From Ignavibacteria bacterium RIFOXYB12_FULL_35_14 (GTDB taxonomy: Bacteria; Bacteroidota; Ignavibacteria; Ignavibacteriales; Ignavibacteriaceae), in assembly GCA_001803045.1 (NCBI GenBank), contig MHAR01000076.1, positions 1 through 59,338 of the forward strand: a DNA stretch of 59,338 bases, in the 5' to 3' direction. The notes below the pieces were generated by a model. It saw only the letters and a list, made by a program, of their open reading frames with translations, was not told the origin of the DNA and did no database searches. A program made the position numbers and the translations under genes. This document shows, one piece after another, positions 36,841 to 44,315 of the stretch; the first letter of the stretch is position 1, and each line of letters begins with the position of its first letter.

Positions 36841-37592
36841 GCTGTGAGCTGCCGAAATGAGTTTATTAAATTATCAGCCAGAATATTTTCTTGGGACTTA
36901 AAAAATTCATCAGGCGGCAAAAATTGTGTCAGCTTCCTGTTTGTTATCAAAGCAATTTTATCACTTATCATACTTGCAAAGCTTAAATCTTGAGTTACTA
37001 GTAAAACCGAACACGAATCATTCATTGCAAATTCTTTTAGTTTTAGCAGAAACAAATTTGCAATTGCAGAGTCAACCCCGGAAGTTGGTTCATCCAGTAT
37101 TATTAAAGCTGGATTAGCTAGAAGGGCAAGAGCTAAACTTATTCTTTGAGCCATTCCTCCGCTTACTTCGTAAGGATAAAGATTTGAAATCTCTGATAAT
37201 CCTGGCAGAAGGAAGTAAGCCAGGGTATTATTAATTTCATTTGGAGACTTGTTTAAGTAGTTGAAGTAATATTTCAATTTTTTTAGCTGATCGAAACTAT
37301 TACGTGCATCTTGAAAGACGTATTTTATCTTTTGCTTACGGATGAATTTAAGCTCTTTATCATTAAGCGATAACAAATCTTTTCCTTCAAAAATTATCTT
37401 GCCGTTTGTCGCGTAAAATCTTTTATCGAGTAAACAGGTTATCGATTTTATAAGTGTTGTTTTGCCAGTTCCATTTTTACCAACAATGGTGTAAATCTGA
37501 TTTTTATTAAGCTCAAACACCACACTACTCATCAATATAGTTTTATAACTTTCTTTATGGACGATTAATCTTTCAATATTGACATTGAGCAT
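36837..37592 (-). CDS. ABC transporter ATPase, oligopeptide (DppD-like) family
   Basis: The ATPase has Walker A VGKNGTGKTTLIKS, signature VSGGMAQRISLALALL and Walker B ALIILDEPTSGVD. I chose the ATG at 37592; a TTG at 37625 would add 11 residues but has no clear merit. It overlaps the DppF-like ATPase by 4 bases and is divergent to the DppB-like permease, with about 120 bases between. The C-terminal region is shorter than in classic DppD. Confidence 0.87.
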   Translation of the reverse strand: MLNVNIERLIVHKESYKTILMSSVVFELNKNQIYTIVGKNGTGKTTLIKSITCLLDKRFYATNGKIIFEGKDLLSLNDKELKFIRKQKIKYVFQDARNSFDQLKKLKYYFNYLNKSPNEINNTLAYFLLPGLSEISNLYPYEVSGGMAQRISLALALLANPALIILDEPTSGVDSAIANLFLLKLKEFAMNDSCSVLLVTQDLSFASMISDKIALITNRKLTQFLPPDEFFKSQENILADNLINSFRQLTA

Positions 37593-37709
37593 AATGGAGA
37601 CATTTCTTTTGTAATTGTTGTACAAAATAATAATTTACCGACAAATTTATTAAGATTATTTCACATTCAAATTTTTTACAACCAAGCCAATCAGTGTTTT
37701 AAACGAAGC

Positions 37710-38696
37710 ATGAATAAAGATTTTGTTAAACTTATATTAAGACGTATAGCTACATCATTTATAGTTCTCTTCTTAATGACAACATTCATTTTCATTTTAC
37801 TTAGAATTTCTCCCGGAGATCCCGCACAAAAATTTATTTCTCCGGAATTAAGCGCTGAACTTGCAGATAAAGTTAGGGAATCATTTAACCTTAACAGTTC
37901 TATCATTGATCAGTACAAATCTTTCCTAATAAATTTATTAAAGGGCGACTTGGGAATTTCTTATAATTACCGCCAGCCCGTTCCCAAAGTAATTATGCAG
38001 TTTCTACCTTTTACACTAATTTTTTCATTTATCAGTTTTTTTATTCAGATGGGAATTGGAGGATCATTAGCTCTGTTGGCTATAAGAAAAATCAATAAAC
38101 CAATGGATAGAGTAATTTCGAGGATGAATTTGCTATTCTATGCTTTGCCCTCTTTTGTGGTAGGCGTGTTTCTTATTCTAATCTTCTCTGAATTATTTAA
38201 TATACTTCCTTCTTCAGGAATTCGTTCATTCGACTTTGATTCTTTTTCACTTTTCGGTAAGGTGAAAGATTACGTTTTGCATATGATAATGCCAGTGATA
38301 ACCCTTTCTCTTGGCGGGATTGCAGTTTTTTTCCGCTATCTGAGAGACGGTCTTGAAGAAATAAAAAATAAACCGTTTGTAATTAATCTTAGAGCAAATG
38401 GTTTTGATGAAAAAACAATCACACTAAAACATATCATACCAAATGCAATGGGTCCACTAATTGCAGTTGCGGGAGTTGAGCTTGGCATGTTATTAGGCGG
38501 CGCATTAATTACTGAAGTTATATTCAGCTTGCCGGGAATGGGCAGATTGGCTGTTAGTGCAATTTTGCAGCGCGATTATCCTTTGATTATTGGATGTACT
38601 TTAACAGCGGGGGTATTGGTAATAATAAGTAATCTTACTGCGGATATTGTTAAAGCTAAAATTGATAAACGGTCACTGAAGGACATTCTGAATTAA
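37710..38696 (+). CDS. ABC transporter permease, DppB/OppB-like
   Basis: The 328-residue protein starts with a membrane helix (IATSFIVLFLMTTFIFILLRISPGD) and has the usual six helices. The EAA loop region is RANGFDEKTITLKHIIPNAMGPLIAVAG, followed by EVIFSLPGMGRLAV, the classic DppB signature. It forms the inner-membrane channel with the DppC-like protein that follows with no gap. Peptides, nickel or related solutes are possible substrates. Confidence 0.93.
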   Translation: MNKDFVKLILRRIATSFIVLFLMTTFIFILLRISPGDPAQKFISPELSAELADKVRESFNLNSSIIDQYKSFLINLLKGDLGISYNYRQPVPKVIMQFLPFTLIFSFISFFIQMGIGGSLALLAIRKINKPMDRVISRMNLLFYALPSFVVGVFLILIFSELFNILPSSGIRSFDFDSFSLFGKVKDYVLHMIMPVITLSLGGIAVFFRYLRDGLEEIKNKPFVINLRANGFDEKTITLKHIIPNAMGPLIAVAGVELGMLLGGALITEVIFSLPGMGRLAVSAILQRDYPLIIGCTLTAGVLVIISNLTADIVKAKIDKRSLKDILN

Positions 38697-39980
38697 ATGA
38701 AATTTAAATTTAAGATCTGGCATTTGTTCATAACATTTTGCATTACTTTGATCATAGTACGTTTTCTTACTATCGTTAAATTATTTTCCCTTTTCTTTTC
38801 CTACATAATTTTGCTTTTAACAGATTTTTCGAGTGCAATTAGCCAACTAAATTTTGAGCTTATAGACTATTTTGTTTCAGGTGTTTTAATAATTTTATTA
38901 CCATTAATTATCTTTTTTAGATTTAAAAGTCATAAAATTTTTCAAAGCAAATTAGATTTTTCTTCGTTAGTCATCGGCACGCTTTTTTTGGTTTTCATAT
39001 TCTCACCTTTAATTTCAAATTCGCATCCTGATTTTCAAAAAAACATAGGATTGACAAAACTTCTCCCCCCATTCAGCCATGTAATTTTTTTAAAATTTGA
39101 ACAAAATGCTATAGAAGAACGCCATGGGATTGACAAATTTGCAGATATAAAAAGGAAAGTGATAAAATACTCCTTTGATGCGGAATTAATTTTTGTTGAT
39201 AGTATTCATGTCGGAGAAAAAATCTTATACTACCAAAATCAAAACACATCTGAAATATCCATCGATAGTTTGAAAGATAATAAAAAGATCCCCAAACTCG
39301 ATTCAAGGTTTTTCCTGCTAGGTACTGATGAGTTTGGAAGGGATATTTTCTCAAGGTTGATCTATGGTGCAAGGGTTTCGATTTTTGTTGGCATTTGTTC
39401 GATATTATTGTCGTTCATGATTGGGCTTTTATTAGGATCTGCGTCCGGCTATTTTGGCGGAAAAATTGACATAGCCTTGAATAGATTAACAGATATATTT
39501 CTTTCTTTCCCGGCAATATTTCTTATTATAATCATCCTGGCACTATTCGGAAATTCAATGTTTGCCGTGATTTTTGTTTTAGGATTTTCGGGCTGGATGA
39601 GCTTATTCAAAATTGTTAGAGGCGAAGTTATTTCATTAAAGCATAAAGACTTTTTTATTACTGCACAAATGATAGGCCTCTCTAAAAAACAATTATTAAT
39701 AAAAGAAGTTCTACCCATTATATTAACTCCTATAGTTGTAAATCTTATATTTCTATTCGGCAGCGTAATTCTTGCAGAAGCTTCGTTAAGTTATTTGGGA
39801 TTAGGTACTGGCAGCAACCATCCTTCATGGGGGGGCATGGTTGACGCCGGCCAGAATTATTTGAAGGATGCGTGGTGGATGATTTGCTTTCCAGGCTTGG
39901 CTTTAATAATTACTCTTTACTCTGCAAATGATCTCGGACAAAAAATTAGAATTCATTTTAATCCCCAATTAAGAAAATGA
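38697..39980 (+). CDS. ABC transporter permease, DppC/OppC-like, with N-terminal extension
   Basis: The C-terminal half (about residues 205-427) is a normal DppC domain: LLGTDEFGRDIFSRLIYGAR, the EAA-like AQMIGLSKKQLLIKEVLPII and LGLGTGSNHPSWGGM. The N-terminal 200 residues are longer than usual, with extra hydrophobic segments and a soluble loop (HGIDKFADIKRKVIKYS and following). The extra domain may replace part of a substrate receptor. The gene overlaps the kinase gene by 4 bases. Confidence 0.9.
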   Translation: MKFKFKIWHLFITFCITLIIVRFLTIVKLFSLFFSYIILLLTDFSSAISQLNFELIDYFVSGVLIILLPLIIFFRFKSHKIFQSKLDFSSLVIGTLFLVFIFSPLISNSHPDFQKNIGLTKLLPPFSHVIFLKFEQNAIEERHGIDKFADIKRKVIKYSFDAELIFVDSIHVGEKILYYQNQNTSEISIDSLKDNKKIPKLDSRFFLLGTDEFGRDIFSRLIYGARVSIFVGICSILLSFMIGLLLGSASGYFGGKIDIALNRLTDIFLSFPAIFLIIIILALFGNSMFAVIFVLGFSGWMSLFKIVRGEVISLKHKDFFITAQMIGLSKKQLLIKEVLPIILTPIVVNLIFLFGSVILAEASLSYLGLGTGSNHPSWGGMVDAGQNYLKDAWWMICFPGLALIITLYSANDLGQKIRIHFNPQLRK

Positions 39981-42900
39981 TAAACCGTAGATATTCTGTA
40001 ACGAAAAAATTAGGGCAGGGAAGAAGCTCGGTTTATTTGTGTGAAGATGGAGGACAAGCGGGGAAAAATTATGCGTTAAAAATATTATCAGCAAATTCTT
40101 CTATCGAAGAACAAAAAGTTTTCAAAGATGAATTTCAAACCATTCAAAAACTTGATCATCCAAATATTATACAAGCTTATGAGCGCGGAACTGTTGTAGA
40201 AGTTTCTGAGAATGAACCAATTTCGATCGGCTCGAAATATCTTGCCATGGAATATTTCGATGGGAGTGAATTGCTCTCTTTTCCTGTTAGTAACGAAAAT
40301 TCTCTTAAAGAAATCATTGCTCAAATCTGCTCCGTTTTACTCTATCTTCATCAATCAAACTACATTTATTATGATCTAAAGCCGGAAAATATCCTTATTA
40401 GCGAAATAAATGGAAGGCCATTTATAAAGTTAATTGATCTTGGTTTTGCTCGACTACGTACACAAGAGAATACTAATGTAACAGGCACAGCAGAATATTT
40501 GGCGCCGGAAATTCTTAAAAATGAACCACATGATCATCGGGTTGATTTATACTCTTTGGGAATACTTCTTTATCGGCTTATTTACAAGAAATTTCCTTTT
40601 CAATCCCAAAATCAGCTTGAGATTTATAAAGAGCATATTGAAAGGAATTTTGTATTTCCAGATACAAAATTTTCGAAGAAGCTGATAGATGTTGCTAAGA
40701 AGCTTCTCAGTAAAAATCCCGAGGAAAGATATTTTAATTCAGTTCAGGTGCTGTATGATTTGAATATTCCAATCACTCAAGAACTTTATCAAAATTGGGT
40801 TCCTGTAAAAGTATTTTCGGACCGAACCGATATTCTGAACATAGTTAACAGATATGTAACTACACCATCGTTGGGGGAAATAATTGTAATTCGAGGATTT
40901 GAAAAATCCGGGAAGTCTGCAGTTTCCCGCGAGCTTTACTCTCGCTATGAAAATTTTATTTTTCTGAGTAACGATAGAACAAAAAGCGGTACACAGTTAA
41001 TCAAGTTCTTCCTTAACAAATTACTTTTCAACGAATTTATATTTCATAAGCTGCCAAACGAAACCCTTGAACTGGCTGATAAAGTATTCAACAATCAATC
41101 CGAAAATCTTGTAAATGATCTTAGGCTAATAGTAAATAAAGTATCTCAGCTAAGCAAATTCATACTGCTGCTTGATGATTTTAACTTGTATGATAATTTT
41201 ACTTTAGAAATTTTCAAAGAAATATTTCCCGTTTTTCAGGTAAACGGATGCAATGTTATACTTACTGAAAAATCTGATCTGGATTATGTTACGGGTTTCA
41301 TAAGCAATATAATAGAGCTTAATCTTTCATCTTTTACCACTGCTCAAACCGATGAACTATTAGAAAAAACATACTCTAATTTTTTCCCGCTAAAAGAGGT
41401 AAGGCAGTTAGTAATGCAGCATGCCGATTTCCTCCCGGGAAATATCATCGAGTTTCTAAAAGACATCGTTCTACTAAAGATTATTCAATTTGATTATGAT
41501 GGAATTAAAGTTCTATCTGATGACAACTCGGATAAAATCCTTAAAAATTTATTTCAAGAGATTTATAATATTCGCTATAAATCTCTTACCAAGGAAGAAA
41601 TAGAAATTTCTGCTTTGTTGTCCTCTTTCGAGATTATTCCGGAGAAAAACAATCTTATTCAATTAACTAATTTATCTGAAGAGAGATTCACCCAGATTGT
41701 GAAAGAACTTCAGCATAAACATATTTTTCAGTCTCAATCACAAACCGGATTAAATTTTTCATCTGATGGAATCAAGAATTTTATATACTCTCAAATTCCG
41801 GATAAGAAAAAATATCACGAAAATATAGCTGAGACAATCCACCAAAAATTTCCGCAGTTCAGCAAAGTTGAGCTTGCAAGACAATTTCAAATTTGTGAAA
41901 AGTTTGATGATAGTTATTCATTACTACTCGCTGAAGCTGAAGAAGCAGATAAAATTTCAGCATTCAAGTACAAACAAAATATACTTGAGCAATTATTAAA
42001 CTTGCCTCTCAAGACGGAACAGAAGTTAGAAGTTAAATTTAAATTATGCTCTCTTTATCATTTGCTGAATATTTATAAAAGTGCTTATGACCTCGTCGAA
42101 GAGCTTTTAAAGGAAATCTTGGATGAGGATGAAAAGAACGATTTGCTAATCATAAAAGGAAACGCACTTATAAGATTAGGTGAAGTTGAAGAAGGAAAGG
42201 AGATATTGGGGTCATTGTTGCAAGAGACAATAAAGGAAGAAATAAAAATAAAATTGATGATAGATATTGCCTATGCTGAGCTTGATACCAATAATTTCGA
42301 ATCTGCTTCTGAGTTTGCCCATACTATTATATGTCACCCTTCAGCTTCTTCTGAAAATCGGGGAAACGGTTATAATCTATTAGGATTAATAGCTTTTTAT
42401 CAGAAGAATGATTTGAGTTTAGCCCTAATTAATTTTGAAAAATGTTTAGCAGAATATAAAATGGCTAACTCGCTACAACTTATTGCAGCAATTGAAGGGA
42501 ATATTGGCAATATATATAATATGCGAGGCGATTATGAAAAAGTTGAAAAGTACTGGAATAGATCTTTAGAAATCAGTTCTTCACTTGGTAATTTTTTTCA
42601 TCAAGGACAAATATTGTTGAATTTTGGCATTTATTATTTCAACAAACAGTCTTTTGAAAATTCAATTAAAAACTATAAGCGTGCAGCCATAATATTTAAT
42701 ACCTTAGGTGATAAGCTTGGCTATGGCAGAAGCGAGATAAATCTTGGGGAAGTATATCTTTTTACATGTGAATACCAAAATGCAATTGACGTATTAGATA
42801 GTGCAAAAGAAATATTTTTCAAGATTCAAAATTCTCTTGAGGAAGTAGAAACACTTTTTTTGCTCGCTAAAGCTCACTATAAAATTGGCGACTCTTCCAA

Positions 42901-43534
42901 GTTTAATAAAATTATTGAGGAAGTTGAAAGTCTTGCAAAAAGTACTGACACTTCGGAAAGAGTGAAATTGCATTTAGATTTTCTAAAATATATTAAGCGT
43001 TTTGAGCTTAACCAAGAGATAGATGTTGGTGATTTAAATCGACTTGTAAGAGAGTACCTGTCTCAAGAAGAGCGTATCAACTATTTCGAAGTGATGACTC
43101 TTTTGATAAATTATTATTTGCTACAAGGTGAATCCCGAAAAGCATTTGATTTATTATCCGATAAGAATTTTGCAGAAATATGTAATTCTAATATTTACTT
43201 AGAGATAGAGAAATTATATTTGATAGGTAAAACCGCTTCAGTGAATCCCGCACTTTATCCTGAAAGTTCCATTTTCTATTTTAATGAAGCATTTAATCTG
43301 ATGAGCGATTTAAATGTAAGCGAGACTACCTGCAAAATAATCCTCGAGCTATCTTATTATTATTTTGAAAGGGGGAATGTTTTGAAAGCCAAAGAATATG
43401 CCACTTATGGGCGATCACTAATCAATTTTATGGTTGATCAGTTCAAGGATGATAGTGCAAAGGATATTTATTTGAATAGTTCGTATAGAAAAAAAGCATG
43501 GGAAAAATTTACCGAAATTATTAATTCTGATTAA
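39977..43534 (+). CDS. Ser/Thr protein kinase fused to ATPase and TPR-repeat domains
   Basis: Of 1185 residues, 1-265 form a protein kinase: glycine loop LGQGRSSVY, Lys 35, the catalytic loop YYDLKPENIL (Asp 133, Lys 135, Asn 138; HRD replaced by YYD) and DLG 154-156. Residues 300-560 form a P-loop ATPase (GFEKSGKS 307-314, ILLLDDFN) like signal-transduction ATPases. The remainder is TPR repeats (ALINFEKCLAEYK, GQILLNFGIYYFNKQSFENSI). Co-transcription with the permeases suggests it senses or controls transport. No DNA-binding domain is seen. Confidence 0.88.
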   Translation: MINRRYSVTKKLGQGRSSVYLCEDGGQAGKNYALKILSANSSIEEQKVFKDEFQTIQKLDHPNIIQAYERGTVVEVSENEPISIGSKYLAMEYFDGSELLSFPVSNENSLKEIIAQICSVLLYLHQSNYIYYDLKPENILISEINGRPFIKLIDLGFARLRTQENTNVTGTAEYLAPEILKNEPHDHRVDLYSLGILLYRLIYKKFPFQSQNQLEIYKEHIERNFVFPDTKFSKKLIDVAKKLLSKNPEERYFNSVQVLYDLNIPITQELYQNWVPVKVFSDRTDILNIVNRYVTTPSLGEIIVIRGFEKSGKSAVSRELYSRYENFIFLSNDRTKSGTQLIKFFLNKLLFNEFIFHKLPNETLELADKVFNNQSENLVNDLRLIVNKVSQLSKFILLLDDFNLYDNFTLEIFKEIFPVFQVNGCNVILTEKSDLDYVTGFISNIIELNLSSFTTAQTDELLEKTYSNFFPLKEVRQLVMQHADFLPGNIIEFLKDIVLLKIIQFDYDGIKVLSDDNSDKILKNLFQEIYNIRYKSLTKEEIEISALLSSFEIIPEKNNLIQLTNLSEERFTQIVKELQHKHIFQSQSQTGLNFSSDGIKNFIYSQIPDKKKYHENIAETIHQKFPQFSKVELARQFQICEKFDDSYSLLLAEAEEADKISAFKYKQNILEQLLNLPLKTEQKLEVKFKLCSLYHLLNIYKSAYDLVEELLKEILDEDEKNDLLIIKGNALIRLGEVEEGKEILGSLLQETIKEEIKIKLMIDIAYAELDTNNFESASEFAHTIICHPSASSENRGNGYNLLGLIAFYQKNDLSLALINFEKCLAEYKMANSLQLIAAIEGNIGNIYNMRGDYEKVEKYWNRSLEISSSLGNFFHQGQILLNFGIYYFNKQSFENSIKNYKRAAIIFNTLGDKLGYGRSEINLGEVYLFTCEYQNAIDVLDSAKEIFFKIQNSLEEVETLFLLAKAHYKIGDSSKFNKIIEEVESLAKSTDTSERVKLHLDFLKYIKRFELNQEIDVGDLNRLVREYLSQEERINYFEVMTLLINYYLLQGESRKAFDLLSDKNFAEICNSNIYLEIEKLYLIGKTASVNPALYPESSIFYFNEAFNLMSDLNVSETTCKIILELSYYYFERGNVLKAKEYATYGRSLINFMVDQFKDDSAKDIYLNSSYRKKAWEKFTEIINSD

Positions 43535-43616
43535 AGTGAAGCCATTCTTCCCCTTAGGACCAAACCGATCCCTTTTTTATTGATAAGGGTTGTGACAAAA
43601 ATTACAAAAAATTTTG

Positions 43617-43645
43617 TTGACAAAGAATTCTGTGGAGTGTATATT
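43617..43645 (+). promoter_or_regulatory. Near-consensus sigma-70 promoter for the repeat-peptide gene
   Basis: TTGACA (43617-43622) is separated by exactly 17 bases from TATATT (43640-43645). A/T-rich tracts lie just upstream and could act as an UP element. Transcription would start near 43652, giving a leader of about 110 bases before the ATG at 43761. Confidence 0.7.
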
Positions 43646-43706
43646 CTTTTCGGCTATTGCTTGATAAGTGTCATCAGGTACATACCCCGTGTAAAAATAA
43701 CAAAGT

Positions 43707-43739
43707 AATCCTGCTAGGCCTTTAGTAGGGTTAGTTTTT
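43707..43739 (+). terminator. Possible leader attenuator
   Basis: A 9-bp stem (aatcctgct with agtagggtt, including two G-T pairs) and 8-base loop is followed by a T-rich run (agtttttct). It lies between the promoter and the start codon, so it could stop transcription before the gene. Confidence 0.4.
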
Positions 43740-43760
43740 CTATTTCATGAAGGGCATGCT

Positions 43761-44237
43761 ATGCTAAAATCTATGCTCTTTTTCCTACTGTTAGCGGTTT
43801 TCGCTATTTCAAGCACCGCTCAGGTTCCGGAAAATGTAGAAAAAGCTCAACGTAATCGTATCGATAAAGATAAAATTACAGTGGAGAAGAGCTACATTCA
43901 ATCTTCCGAGCAGTCCTATTGGAATATCCTTGCTCTTGAAAGCAGATCTTCATCTCAACTTCAAGAGTTAGGCAGCCGTTATGGTTTTCTACGATCCAAT
44001 TCGCAATTGGAAGAGTTAGGTAGCCGTTATGGTTTTCTACGAACTAACTCACAGTTAGAAGAGTTGGGCAGCCGTTATGGTTTTTTACGAACTAACTCAC
44101 AGTTAGAAGAGTTGGGCAGCCGTTATGGTTTTCTACGATCTAACTCACAATTGGATGAATTAGGAAGTCGCTATGGTTTTCTACGATCTAACTTACAATT
44201 GGAAGAGTTAGGCAGCCGCTATGGCTTTTTAAGATAG
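43761..44237 (+). CDS. Secreted protein built from six 16-residue tandem repeats
   Basis: The 158-residue protein has a signal peptide (MLKSMLFFLLLAVFAISSTAQ), a linker of about 43 residues rich in charged residues, then six near-identical units of the type SQLEELGSRYGFLRSN; the last ends right after FLR. Only a few positions vary (Q/E/D, S/T). A GAAGGG lies upstream of the ATG. The gene has its own strong promoter and terminator. The family is not recognised. It could be a multi-copy peptide precursor, an adhesive or amyloid-like repeat protein, or a surface repeat. Confidence 0.82.
   Translation: MLKSMLFFLLLAVFAISSTAQVPENVEKAQRNRIDKDKITVEKSYIQSSEQSYWNILALESRSSSQLQELGSRYGFLRSNSQLEELGSRYGFLRTNSQLEELGSRYGFLRTNSQLEELGSRYGFLRSNSQLDELGSRYGFLRSNLQLEELGSRYGFLR
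43953..44234 (+). repeat. Six tandem 48-bp coding repeats
   Basis: The unit recurs every 48 bases, with the GGCAGCCG-like core at 43971, 44019, 44067, 44115, 44163 and 44211. Units 3 and 4 are almost identical at the DNA level, suggesting a recent duplication; the other units differ mostly at third codon positions. Confidence 0.9.
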
Positions 44238-44266
44238 ATAAAGATTTTTTTCTTTTCTTATAATGG

Positions 44267-44300
44267 AAGCCTTTAATATTTTTATTAAAGGCTTTTTTTT
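44267..44300 (+). terminator. Strong rho-independent terminator after the repeat-peptide gene
   Basis: A perfect 11-bp stem (aagcctttaat/attaaaggctt) with a 6-base loop runs into eight T. It separates the repeat gene from the peptidase gene that starts at 44316. Confidence 0.88.
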
Positions 44301-44315
44301 ATCTTTTGGAGTACA

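Noticed and set aside
39109-39372. Antisense frame inside the DppC-like gene
   Set aside because: It is a shadow of the plus-strand gene with no start signal or domain.
43640-43760. Possible c-di-GMP riboswitch in the leader of the repeat-peptide gene
   Set aside because: Only one hairpin with a T run is present; the conserved two-helix GEMM core is missing.
43953-44234. CRISPR-like array
   Set aside because: The units are contiguous, coding and without unique spacers, so this is a coding tandem repeat.
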